Assembly (NCBI GenBank): GCA_900555085.1
Contig: USJU01000046.1
Coordinates: 1-11,198, forward strand
From: an uncultured Clostridium sp.
GTDB taxonomy: Bacteria; Bacillota; Clostridia; TANB77; CAG-508
Reading direction: 5' to 3'
Length of the DNA: 11,198 bases
Of the stretch, positions 1-5,886 are shown piece by piece; within the stretch, counting starts at the first letter, position 1, and the number at the start of each line of letters is the position of its first letter. Below the pieces are notes generated by a model that did no database searches, was not told the origin of the DNA, and worked only from the letters and a program-made list of their open reading frames with translations. The position numbers and the translations under genes were made by a program.

Positions 1-10
1 TCCATCTTGC

Positions 11-64
11 AGTGTGAAGGATATTTTCTTTCTGCATGTTTTCGAAAGAAAAATGCTTCACACT
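11..64. repeat. Large interrupted inverted repeat, possible structured RNA element
   Basis: The arms AGTGTGAAG (11-19) and CTTCACACT (56-64) are perfectly complementary over 9 bp. Inside them a second hairpin forms between GCATGTTTTC (34-43) and GAAAAATGC (48-56), with one bulged G and a GAAA loop (44-47); C56 is shared between the two stems. An alternative inner pairing is TTTTCTTTC (24-32) with GAAAGAAAA. The element has no T-run after it, so it does not look like an intrinsic terminator. It is richer in G+C than the sequence after it. Frame 1 reads open for 24 codons to a TAG at 73-75, but the codons are unlike those of the neighbouring genes, so I do not call it a coding tail. It matches no riboswitch consensus I know. 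Confidence 0.45.
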
Positions 65-181
65 CGTGGAGCTAGAATGTTAATGTAAAAGAAAATTGCA
101 TGTTTAGTTGCTTATGCGATATTTTCAAAAACAAATATATTATTAAATAATAAAAACAAATTATAGAAAAGAGGTATACAA

Positions 182-991
182 ATGAAATATTTAAAAGTAG
201 TAGTGGTAGCAATATTTATGATATTAATTTTAGGAGTAGGAAATAGTGTATTTGCAACAGATAAATCTGTGGTTGAAAATTATATTAAAGATAATAAAAT
301 AAATGTAAATAATATTACATCAACAGATGTTTTAAACATGTACCAAGATTTAAGCAAAGAATACTCAAATGATGAAATTGCTGATATGATAGATAGTTAT
401 TCAGCAGAGCTAGAACAAGGTGGAGTTAGTAGTAATACAATTTCAACAGGAACTAAGGTTTTAAGACAAACAGATTCAAGCACTTTAAATGAAGTTTTAG
501 ATGATGTAAATATAGATGAAGTAAAAGAAAAATTAGATAACGGTGAATCGGCAGAAGAAATATTAAAAGATATACAAGCAAATATGTCAACAACAAAAAA
601 AGCTTCTATAGCAGGTAAAATTCTTTTAAGCAATAAAACTATAAAAAATGTTTTAACAGTTGTTATTATATATGCAATTATAATGATAATTTTAAAAGGT
701 TTAATTTTTGTTAAAGCTAGAAAACATTTTTGGGCAACATTTATTCCCGTTTACAGAGATGGTGTATTATTTAATATATGTGGATATAGTTATTGGTGGT
801 TAATTTTATTATTAATTCCTGTAATAGGTTGGTTTATGTATGGAATTTTAAAACTTATAATGAACTTCGAACTTGCAAAATCATTTGAAAAAGGATTTTT
901 CTTTGGACTTGGAATTTGGCTATTAAAACCAATATTTGAATTAATTTTAATATTTAATAAAAAAATTCAATATGTAGAAATAGAAGAATAA
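182..991 (+). CDS. Exported membrane protein with DUF5684-like C-terminal domain
   Basis: This 269-residue protein has no function I can assign. Residues 1-25 form a signal peptide (Lys-containing start, hydrophobic core 6-20, likely cleavage after Val-Phe-Ala at 25). Residues 26-150 are polar and mostly helical, rich in Asp, Glu, Asn and Lys, and would lie outside the membrane if the signal is cleaved. Three membrane segments follow at about 156-177, 204-225 and 238-257. The segment 184-225, with Trp184, FIPVYRD (187-193), GYSYWW (201-206) and a long Leu/Ile run, resembles the DUF5684 family of small membrane proteins. I recognise this by pattern only. The start is supported by GAGG at 171-174, seven bases before the ATG. 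Only 23 bases separate it from ymdB with no terminator, so the two are probably cotranscribed. No convincing promoter was found in 65-181. Confidence 0.8.
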   Translation: MKYLKVVVVAIFMILILGVGNSVFATDKSVVENYIKDNKINVNNITSTDVLNMYQDLSKEYSNDEIADMIDSYSAELEQGGVSSNTISTGTKVLRQTDSSTLNEVLDDVNIDEVKEKLDNGESAEEILKDIQANMSTTKKASIAGKILLSNKTIKNVLTVVIIYAIIMIILKGLIFVKARKHFWATFIPVYRDGVLFNICGYSYWWLILLLIPVIGWFMYGILKLIMNFELAKSFEKGFFFGLGIWLLKPIFELILIFNKKIQYVEIEE

Positions 992-1014
992 ATCTAAAAA
1001 ATAGAGGTGAAAAA

Positions 1015-1791
1015 ATGCGAATTTTAACTGTTGGAGATATAGTTGGAGAAAATGGGGTAAAAAAGGCTATATCAGAATTGAGAAAAATTAAACAAGAGAA
1101 AAACATAGAGTTTATAATAGTAAATGGAGAAAATTCAGCAGGTGGTATGGGAATTACTAGAAAGATATACGATAAATTAATAGAAGCTGGAGCAGATGTT
1201 ATAACAATGGGAAACCATACTTGGGGAAAAAAAGAAATATTTACATTTATAAATGAAGAAAAAAATATAATTAGACCAGCAAATTATTCGAAGGGGAATC
1301 CAGGTAAAGGATATAACATTTTTGAATGCAAAAATAAAAAAATTGCAGTTATAAATTTAATAGGTAGAACATCGATGGGAGTTCTTTCAGAAAATCCATT
1401 TACAGTTGCAAATGACATAATAGAAAAAGTAAAAGATAAAGTAGATATAATTATTGTAGACTTTCATGCAGAAGCTACAGCAGAAAAAATAGCCTTAGGT
1501 TATTATTTAGATGGAAAAGCAAATATTATATTTGGAACACACACACATGTACAAACAGCAGATGAAACAATACTTCCAAAAGGAACCGCATATATAACGG
1601 ATATTGGGATGACTGGTCCAAAATATTCTGTAATAGGAATGGATGTAAAAGCATCTATTAAAAGATTTGAAACATCCTTACCAGAAAGATATAAATTAGC
1701 AGAAGGAAATTGTATTTTTAATAGTATAATTTTTGAAATAAATGACGAAAATGGTAAAATAGAAAAGATTGAAAGATATAACAAAATATAA
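1015..1791 (+). CDS. ymdB: YmdB family metallophosphoesterase (cyclic nucleotide phosphodiesterase)
   Basis: This 258-residue protein is a full-length member of the TIGR00282/YmdB calcineurin-like phosphoesterase family (Bacillus subtilis YmdB has about 264). The metal ligands and catalytic residues are all visible: Asp8 in VGDIVG, Glu39 and Asn40 in NGEN, Asn67 and His68 in GNHTWG, His151 in DFHAEAT, and His175 and His177 in GTHTHVQ. It is cytoplasmic. Characterised homologues hydrolyse cyclic nucleotides such as 2',3'-cAMP and influence biofilm and motility gene expression. That role is known for the family and only inferred here. The start has a good ribosome site, AGAGGTG at 1003-1009. 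It lies directly before spoVS, as is common in Firmicutes. The gene for RNase Y, often just upstream in this neighbourhood, is not in the window; the DUF5684-like gene takes that place. Confidence 0.95.
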   Translation: MRILTVGDIVGENGVKKAISELRKIKQEKNIEFIIVNGENSAGGMGITRKIYDKLIEAGADVITMGNHTWGKKEIFTFINEEKNIIRPANYSKGNPGKGYNIFECKNKKIAVINLIGRTSMGVLSENPFTVANDIIEKVKDKVDIIIVDFHAEATAEKIALGYYLDGKANIIFGTHTHVQTADETILPKGTAYITDIGMTGPKYSVIGMDVKASIKRFETSLPERYKLAEGNCIFNSIIFEINDENGKIEKIERYNKI

Positions 1792-1819
1792 CTGTCGAAT
1801 AATGTAATATAGTGCGATG

Positions 1820-1860
1820 CAAAATGGTAAAAATTACCAATTTGTTATTTACAATTTTTT
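1820..1860 (+). terminator. Possible weak terminator after ymdB
   Basis: A hairpin runs from C1820 to G1844: TGGTAA pairs with TTACCA around an AAA loop, and after one A-A mismatch CAAA pairs with TTTG. A T-rich tract (TTATTT, then TTTTTT at 1855-1860) follows. The stem is A/T-rich and the T-run starts late, so it may leak or only attenuate. Transcripts of ymdB could well continue into spoVS. Confidence 0.3.
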
Positions 1861-1876
1861 CCAGATGCATTATAAA
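1848..1876 (+). promoter_or_regulatory. Candidate sigma-A-type promoter for spoVS
   Basis: TTTACA (1848-1853) and TATAAA (1871-1876) are separated by exactly 17 bases. They lie about 50 bases ahead of the spoVS start. In B. subtilis spoVS depends on sigma-H. A sequence like the sigma-H -10 (CGAATAA, about 1796-1802) occurs just after the ymdB stop, but I could not find a matching -35, so the housekeeping-type promoter is the better call. Confidence 0.45.
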
Positions 1877-1922
1877 TATATATGTCGCAAGTACAAATAT
1901 ATTTTAATAATAGGAGGAAAAA

Positions 1923-2186
1923 ATGGAAACTTTAAAAATTTCATCAAAATCTAATCCAAATTCAATTGCAGGAGCAATAGCAGGATTAGTAAAAGAAAGT
2001 AGTAGAGCAGAGATGCAAGCAATCGGTGCAGGAGCACTAAACCAAGCAGTTAAGGCAGTAGCAATAGCAAGAGGATTTGTAGCACCAACAGGAGTTGATT
2101 TGGTATGTATACCAGCATTTGCGGAGGTTCAAGTTGAGGGGGAAGATAGAACAGGAATGAAATTAATTGTAGAATCTAGAAAATAA
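1923..2186 (+). CDS. spoVS: Stage V sporulation protein S
   Basis: This 87-residue protein matches SpoVS almost end to end (the family is about 86 residues). Recognisable features are the METLKISSKS start, the Ala/Gly-rich helices around SIAGAIAGLVKESS and GAGALNQAVKAVAIARGF, and the closing TGMKLIVESRK. SpoVS is a small Alba-like protein that in B. subtilis affects septation, spore coat and core development. Its biochemical activity is unsettled, and it also occurs in bacteria that do not sporulate, so it hints at sporulation without proving it. It has a near-perfect ribosome site, AGGAGG at 1912-1917, with A-rich spacing to the ATG, and its own likely promoter. A good terminator follows it. 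Confidence 0.97.
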   Translation: METLKISSKSNPNSIAGAIAGLVKESSRAEMQAIGAGALNQAVKAVAIARGFVAPTGVDLVCIPAFAEVQVEGEDRTGMKLIVESRK

Positions 2187-2202
2187 TTAATATAAATTTA
2201 TG

Positions 2203-2228
2203 GGGAGCAAAAAATGCTCTCTTTTTTT
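2203..2228 (+). terminator. Rho-independent terminator after spoVS
   Basis: GGGAGCA (2203-2209) pairs with TGCTCTC (2215-2221), with one G-T wobble, around an AAAAA loop, and is followed directly by seven T. It lies 16 bases after the spoVS stop codon and should end the ymdB-spoVS transcripts. Confidence 0.85.
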
Positions 2229-2257
2229 ATAGAAATAATATTATTTCGCTATAAATT

Positions 2258-2296
2258 ATGTCAGACGTTGTAGGGGTCGGCATCCTCGACGACTCG
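2258..2296 (+). repeat. Intergenic GC-rich repeat, copy 1
   Basis: The core GTAGGGGTCGG (2270-2280) continues through CATCCTCGACGACTCG to 2296. GGGTCG pairs with CGACTC with a single G-T wobble, so the fold survives the base changes relative to the other copies. The 12 bases before the core (ATGTCAGACGTT) recur with one change before the copy at 11157-11195. A perfect 16-base palindrome, GAAATAATATTATTTC, sits just upstream at 2232-2247. The element is far richer in G+C than its surroundings and does not overlap any gene. Confidence 0.8.
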
Positions 2297-2324
2297 AAAT
2301 AATAAAAATAATTTTAATAAATTA

Positions 2325-2353
2325 TTGAAAAAAAAGAACATTTAATATATTAT
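2325..2353 (+). promoter_or_regulatory. Sigma-A-type promoter of the peptide-binding protein gene
   Basis: TTGAAA (2325-2330) and TATTAT (2348-2353) are separated by 17 bases, giving a leader of roughly 20 bases before the ATG at 2379. The site lies after the spoVS terminator and the repeat copy, so this gene probably forms its own transcription unit. Confidence 0.65.
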
Positions 2354-2378
2354 ATTTGTTGTAAATCGAGGTGAAAAA

Positions 2379-3980
2379 ATGAAAAATAATTTTATAAAAT
2401 ATTTATTTATTGTTGTTGTTATTTTACTAATTGTTTTTGCTGTATTTAAAATTAATAAAGAAAATAGTAAAAACGAAGAAGAAAATAGTGGTGAAAATAA
2501 TAAAAAACAAGAAACAACTGTTGCACAAGATTTAAGATTAGCAATAGTAAATTACGATTCAATTAATCCAATATTAAGTAAAAATTCAAATGTACAAGAT
2601 ATATCTAGGATAGTTTTTGAACCTTTAATAACACTTTCTAAAGATTATAAACCAGAAGGATGTTTAGCAACAGAATGGTCAATAAGTGGAGATAATTCAT
2701 ATATTATAAAACTTAGAGATAATGTAAAATGGCACGATGGAAGTAGTTTTACTTCAAAGGATGTTCAGTTTACTATAGATAAATTAAAAAATATAGATTC
2801 CATATATTCTGCAAATGTCCAACATGTTGTGCAAGTTGAAGTAATTGATGATTACACAATAAAAATAACTTTAGATAGAAAAGATCCATATTTTGAGTAT
2901 AACTTAACATTTCCAATATTATCTAACAATTTTTATCTTGAACAAGATTTTCAAACAACAGAAAAAAACAATGTGCCAATGGGAACTGGTATGTATAAAA
3001 TTGTTAGTAACCAAGGGGGAGTTATAACCTTAAAGAAAAATCAAAATTGGTGGAACTTAGAAAGTAAAAATGCAAAAGTAGAAGAAATAAAAGTTAATTT
3101 ATATGGTTCAATGGGAGATGCTTATAATGCATTTAAAATGGGCAACTTAGATTTACTAGTAACACAAAATAATGATTTAGAAAAATATGTAGGAACAATA
3201 GGTTATAACAAAATAGATTTTAAAGGAAGAGAATATGATTTTCTTGCAATGAATTGTAGTAATACATTTTTAAGTGATGTAAATGTTAGAAAAGCTGTTA
3301 ATTTCAGTATAGATAAAGAAAACATAATAGCAACAGTATTTAATGGAAAATACTATAGTATGGACTTTCCACTAGACTATGGAATGTGGTTGTACAATTC
3401 CGAAAGTAGTAGTTCAGGTTATAATCCAGAACAAGCAAAACAATTATTAATAGATAGTGGTTGGGTATATAATAAGGGATACTGGCAAAAGAAAGAAAAT
3501 TATAAAACTTTAAAATTAGCTTTTAATTTAATAGTAAATTCTGACAACGAGGCAAGAACAAGAGTTGCAGAAATAATTAAAGCAAATTTAGAAGCAATTG
3601 GAATACCAGTAAATATTACAAAAGTATCATCTGCAAATTATAGTAATATACTACAAAACAAGAATTACGAATTATTAATAGCAGGAACTAATATAGGTCT
3701 ATCACCAAATTTAAATACATATTTAGGAGAAGGAAATATAGCTAATTTTACAAATGATGAATGTACAGAATTACTAAAAGAAATTTCAAATATTACAGAT
3801 AATGAAAAACTAAAAGAAAAATATCAAGATTTAGCTAATTTATATAAAGAACAAAGCCCATATAAAAGCTTATATATAAACCAAAAATCAATGATATGTA
3901 GTACAAATCTAAGAGCAGATATAATACCAAATAATTATAGTATTTACTATAATATAGAAAATTGGTATAGAGAAATTTAA
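2379..3980 (+). CDS. Family 5 extracellular solute (peptide)-binding protein, membrane-anchored
   Basis: This 533-residue protein belongs to the OppA/DppA-type solute-binding family (SBP_bac_5). These capture peptides or similar ligands outside the cell and deliver them to ABC permeases. Residues 7-25 form one hydrophobic segment, followed by an Asn/Glu/Lys-rich linker (26-47). There is no lipobox cysteine after the segment, so it looks anchored by an uncleaved helix rather than lipidated. The family signature is clear at about 112-130 (KLRDNVKWHDGSSFTSKDV), preceded by FEPLITL and LATEWSIS. The C-terminal lobe shows the usual VNSDNEARTRVAEII block and LEAIGIPVNI. GAGGTG at 2368-2373 supports the start. 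No permease or ATPase gene is nearby, so its transporter partner and ligand are unknown. It might instead act as a sensor. The stop is eight bases before the recA -35 box, with no terminator between. Confidence 0.9.
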   Translation: MKNNFIKYLFIVVVILLIVFAVFKINKENSKNEEENSGENNKKQETTVAQDLRLAIVNYDSINPILSKNSNVQDISRIVFEPLITLSKDYKPEGCLATEWSISGDNSYIIKLRDNVKWHDGSSFTSKDVQFTIDKLKNIDSIYSANVQHVVQVEVIDDYTIKITLDRKDPYFEYNLTFPILSNNFYLEQDFQTTEKNNVPMGTGMYKIVSNQGGVITLKKNQNWWNLESKNAKVEEIKVNLYGSMGDAYNAFKMGNLDLLVTQNNDLEKYVGTIGYNKIDFKGREYDFLAMNCSNTFLSDVNVRKAVNFSIDKENIIATVFNGKYYSMDFPLDYGMWLYNSESSSSGYNPEQAKQLLIDSGWVYNKGYWQKKENYKTLKLAFNLIVNSDNEARTRVAEIIKANLEAIGIPVNITKVSSANYSNILQNKNYELLIAGTNIGLSPNLNTYLGEGNIANFTNDECTELLKEISNITDNEKLKEKYQDLANLYKEQSPYKSLYINQKSMICSTNLRADIIPNNYSIYYNIENWYREI

Positions 3981-3988
3981 AAAAATAC

Positions 3989-4017
3989 TTGACAAAAATA
4001 AAAATATAAAATACAAT
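3989..4017 (+). promoter_or_regulatory. recA promoter
   Basis: A consensus TTGACA (3989-3994) and TACAAT (4012-4017) lie 17 bases apart. Transcription should start near 4024, leaving a leader of about 44 bases. I see no Firmicutes-type LexA operator (a GAAC...GTTC palindrome) over or near this promoter. Confidence 0.8.
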
Positions 4018-4067
4018 ACAAACATAAATTTGAAGAAAAAATGTTTGCAAAAGAAAGGAAGATAAAA

Positions 4068-5111
4068 ATGGGAGAAAATAATGAAAGAAAAAAAGCATTA
4101 GAAGTTGCAATGGCACAAATAGAAAAACAATTTGGAAAAGGTTCAGTAATGAAACTTGGAGAATATAAAGCAATGGAAATAGAAGCAATTCCAACAGGAG
4201 CATTAGGGTTAGATATAGCATTAGGAATTGGAGGAGTTCCAAGAGGAAGAATAGTAGAAGTATATGGACCAGAATCATCTGGTAAAACAACACTTGCATT
4301 ACATATTGTTGCAGAAGCACAAAAAATGGGAGGAGAAGCAGCTTTTATAGATGCAGAACATGCTTTAGATCCAGTATATGCAAAACATTTAGGAGTTAAT
4401 ATAGATGACTTATTAGTATCACAACCAGATACAGGAGAACAAGCACTAGAAATTACAGAAGCATTAGTTAGAAGTGGAGCTTTAGACGTAATAGTAGTAG
4501 ACTCTGTTGCAGCATTAGTTCCAAAAGCAGAAATAGACGGAGACATGGGAGACTCTCACATGGGACTTCAAGCTAGGCTTATGTCTCAAGCATTACGTAA
4601 ACTAGCAGGCGCAATAAACAAATCAAAAACAGTTATAATATTCATAAATCAATTAAGAGAAAAAATTGGAGTTATGTTTGGAAACCCTGAAACAACAACA
4701 GGTGGTAGAGCATTAAAATTCTACGCATCAGTTAGAATGGACATAAGAAAAATAGAAAACATAAAACAAGATGGAGAAGTTGTAGGAAGTAGAGCACGTG
4801 TAAAAGTTATAAAAAATAAAGTTGCACCACCATTTAGAGAAGCAGAATTTGATATAGTTTATGGAAAAGGTATTTCAAAAGAAGGAAATATATTAGACAT
4901 GGCTGTAAATTTAGATATTATTGAAAAAGCAGGATCTTGGTTTAGTTATAATGGAAGTAAAATTGGACAAGGTAGAGAGAATGTAAAAAAATACTTAGCA
5001 GAAAATCCAGAAGTAATGGAAGAAGTAGAGAAAAAGGTTAGAGATAACTTTGCAAAAGCTTTTGAACAAAGCCTTGGAGATAACGAAAAAGATGAAAAAG
5101 ATGACGAATAA
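4068..5111 (+). CDS. recA: Recombinase RecA
   Basis: This 347-residue protein is RecA, the ATP-dependent strand-exchange protein that forms filaments on single-stranded DNA in recombination and repair, and which triggers LexA cleavage where LexA is present. Visible elements are Walker A GPESSGKTT (67-75), Glu97 in the AEHALD block (equivalent of E. coli Glu96), Walker B VIVVDSVAAL (141-150), loop L1 around GDSHMGLQ (161-168), Gln195 in FINQ, and loop L2 through the GNPETTTGGRALKFYAS block. The acidic tail (DNEKDEKDDE) is typical. An in-frame ATG at 4041 would add nine residues, but it lacks a ribosome site. AAAGGAAG at 4054-4061 fits the ATG at 4068, which also gives the family's usual N-terminus. 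It is followed by a small-RNA region and then by recX. Confidence 0.98.
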   Translation: MGENNERKKALEVAMAQIEKQFGKGSVMKLGEYKAMEIEAIPTGALGLDIALGIGGVPRGRIVEVYGPESSGKTTLALHIVAEAQKMGGEAAFIDAEHALDPVYAKHLGVNIDDLLVSQPDTGEQALEITEALVRSGALDVIVVDSVAALVPKAEIDGDMGDSHMGLQARLMSQALRKLAGAINKSKTVIIFINQLREKIGVMFGNPETTTGGRALKFYASVRMDIRKIENIKQDGEVVGSRARVKVIKNKVAPPFREAEFDIVYGKGISKEGNILDMAVNLDIIEKAGSWFSYNGSKIGQGRENVKKYLAENPEVMEEVEKKVRDNFAKAFEQSLGDNEKDEKDDE

Positions 5112-5127
5112 TGGAACACGTTAATAC

Positions 5128-5156
5128 TTGAAAAAATAAGAATAATATGCTATAAT
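5128..5156 (+). promoter_or_regulatory. Strong sigma-A promoter inside the recA-recX gap
   Basis: TTGAAA (5128-5133) and a perfect TATAAT (5151-5156) are separated by exactly 17 bases. The site lies 16 bases after the recA stop. No open reading frame with a ribosome site begins downstream until recX at 5461, and a strong terminator intervenes at 5240-5270. The promoter therefore most simply drives a short non-coding transcript. Confidence 0.75.
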
Positions 5157-5162
5157 AGATAA

Positions 5163-5270
5163 GCTTTGCAGTACAAAGACAATTATATAAAATTACTGGT
5201 ACGAAAACACAGGGGACTAGATTTTATTATAATTGCCTAGCACGGGTTCCTATTGGAACCCGTGCCTTTT
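5163..5270 (+). ncRNA. Putative structured small RNA between recA and recX
   Basis: The likely transcript starts near 5163, seven bases past the TATAAT, and ends at the T-run at 5267-5270, about 108 nt. Three stems are visible. Stem 1 pairs CTTTG (5164-5168) with CAAAG (5174-5178) around CAGTA. Stem 2 pairs CAATTAT plus ATAAAAT (5180-5193) with ATTTTAT (5221-5227) and ATAATTG (5229-5235), 14 bp with one bulged T5228; it encloses a purine-rich loop containing GTACGAAAACAC and AGGGGACTAG. Stem 3 is the terminator. There is no ribosome site followed by a plausible small ORF. It does not fit 6S RNA, SRP RNA, tmRNA, or the c-di-GMP, preQ1 or purine riboswitch consensus as I know them. Because it has its own promoter and terminator it could be a trans-acting RNA. 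Alternatively it is a leader that controls read-through into recX-scpA. Confidence 0.6.
5240..5270 (+). terminator. Strong rho-independent terminator of the small RNA (and of recA)
   Basis: GCACGGGTTCC (5240-5250) pairs perfectly with GGAACCCGTGC (5255-5265), 11 bp around a TATT loop, and is followed by CTTTT. It is the strongest hairpin in the window. recA has no terminator of its own before it, so recA read-through transcripts should also end here. Confidence 0.88.
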
Positions 5271-5276
5271 ATATTA

Positions 5277-5347
5277 TATGAAATTTAGTTTTTATAAAAT
5301 AGAAATTTCATATTTTCTGTGTAGGGGCAGATACCTTAAGTCTACCC
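5277..5347 (+). repeat. Divergent intergenic repeat copy: AT palindrome plus GTAGGGG hairpin
   Basis: A perfect 10-bp inverted repeat, TATGAAATTT (5277-5286) and AAATTTCATA (5303-5312), is followed after eight bases by GTAGGGGCAGA (5321-5331) and TCTACCC (5341-5347). GGGCAGA and TCTACCC form a hairpin with one C-A mismatch. The plan, an AT palindrome then a short linker then a GTAGGGG hairpin, matches the copy at 5359-5407 directly after it, although the hairpin sequences differ. The two look like tandem members of related repeat families. Confidence 0.6.
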
Positions 5348-5358
5348 TTTATATTATT

Positions 5359-5407
5359 ATAGGAAATTCCTATTTTGAATGTAGGGGTCGGCGTCCCCGA
5401 CGACCCG
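5359..5407 (+). repeat. Intergenic GC-rich repeat, copy 2
   Basis: The near-palindrome ATAGGAAATTCCTAT (5359-5373) is followed after seven bases by GTAGGGGTCGG (5381-5391) and CGTCCCCGACGACCCG (5392-5407). GGGTCG (5385-5390) pairs with CGACCC (5401-5406). An alternative inner pairing is TCGG with CCGA. The core differs from copy 3 at one position and from copy 1 at three. It is on the same strand as the other copies. Confidence 0.8.
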
Positions 5408-5408
5408 C

Positions 5409-5427
5409 GTGGCGAAGCCACTTTTTT
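5409..5427 (+). terminator. Short terminator-like hairpin fused to repeat copy 2
   Basis: GTGGC (5409-5413) pairs with GCCAC (5417-5421) around GAA and is followed by six T. It directly abuts the repeat core and lies 33 bases before recX, so it may attenuate read-through into recX. The 5-bp stem is short, so efficiency is uncertain. I see no clear promoter between it and recX. Confidence 0.5.
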
Positions 5428-5460
5428 ATATTTCTATTTTTAATAAAAAAGGAGAAAGCA

Positions 5461-5886
5461 ATGTATTCAGTAGAAGAATTCGATAGAGAAAAAACAAAAA
5501 TATTAAAATATATAATGTACAAAAAAAGAACAGAAAATGAAGTAAGAAATAAATTTAAATTAACAATTGAAGAAAATTTATTAGAAGATATTATTGACTA
5601 TTTAAAAGAAACAAGATATATTAATGATTATAATTACATAGAAAGATTTGTAAGTGAATGCATAGCATTAAAAAATCTTTCTATTAAAGAATTAAAATAT
5701 AAATTATATTCAAAAGGAATTAATAGACATATATTAGATGAATACATACAAAACAATTATGAAGAACTAGAAGAATATGAAAGAAAATCAGCAGAAAATA
5801 TAAAAATAAAAAAACAAAATACAATGAACGAAGAAGAAATAAAAATATACTTATTAAAAAAAGGTTATAAAGGAGATAATATATAA
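5461..5886 (+). CDS. recX: Regulatory protein RecX
   Basis: This 141-residue protein is a RecX-family modulator of RecA filaments, usually an inhibitor that caps or destabilises them. It is all helical in appearance and shows the family's repeated three-helix units: LKYIMYKKRTENEVRNKF (about 15-32), then LLEDIIDYLKETRYINDYNYIERFV (40-64), then LSIKELKYKLYSKGINRHILDEYI (73-96). A charged Lys/Glu stretch precedes a last partial unit ending LLKKGYKGDNI. It is short compared with the B. subtilis protein (264) and slightly shorter than that of E. coli (166). The reading frame is open upstream to 5233, but AAGGAG at 5449-5454 and the conserved N-terminus fix the ATG at 5461. It lies after recA, separated by the small-RNA region, and overlaps scpA by one base (TAATG), suggesting translational coupling. 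Confidence 0.9.
   Translation: MYSVEEFDREKTKILKYIMYKKRTENEVRNKFKLTIEENLLEDIIDYLKETRYINDYNYIERFVSECIALKNLSIKELKYKLYSKGINRHILDEYIQNNYEELEEYERKSAENIKIKKQNTMNEEEIKIYLLKKGYKGDNI

Noticed and set aside
1..75. 3' end of an upstream gene (24 open codons ending in TAG)
   Set aside because: Codon use (TCC, TTG, CAG, CGA, TGG) and the Cys/Ser-rich product are unlike neighbouring genes, and the stretch is dominated by inverted repeats. It cannot be excluded without upstream sequence.
1795..1802. Sigma-H -10 like sequence (CGAATAA) ahead of spoVS
   Set aside because: No matching -35 (AGGA-type) was found at the right distance upstream.
2258..2296. CRISPR or integron attC interpretation of the GTAGGGG repeats
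   Set aside because: Copies are kilobases apart with no regular spacers, no cas or integrase genes, and no attC core-site consensus.
4041..4067. Longer recA starting at the ATG at 4041
   Set aside because: It has no ribosome site, the added residues are not part of RecA, and AAAGGAAG is well placed for the ATG at 4068.
3835..4546. Two long antisense open frames over the SBP end and recA (161 and 189 codons, minus strand)
   Set aside because: They are frame shadows of biased A-rich coding sequence: Leu/Phe-rich or Ser/Pro-rich composition, no ribosome sites, no family resemblance.
5233..5460. N-terminal extension of recX through the intergenic region
   Set aside because: The extension would begin at TTG inside the small-RNA/terminator region and run through the repeats. 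RecX homology and the AAGGAG site both place the start at 5461.
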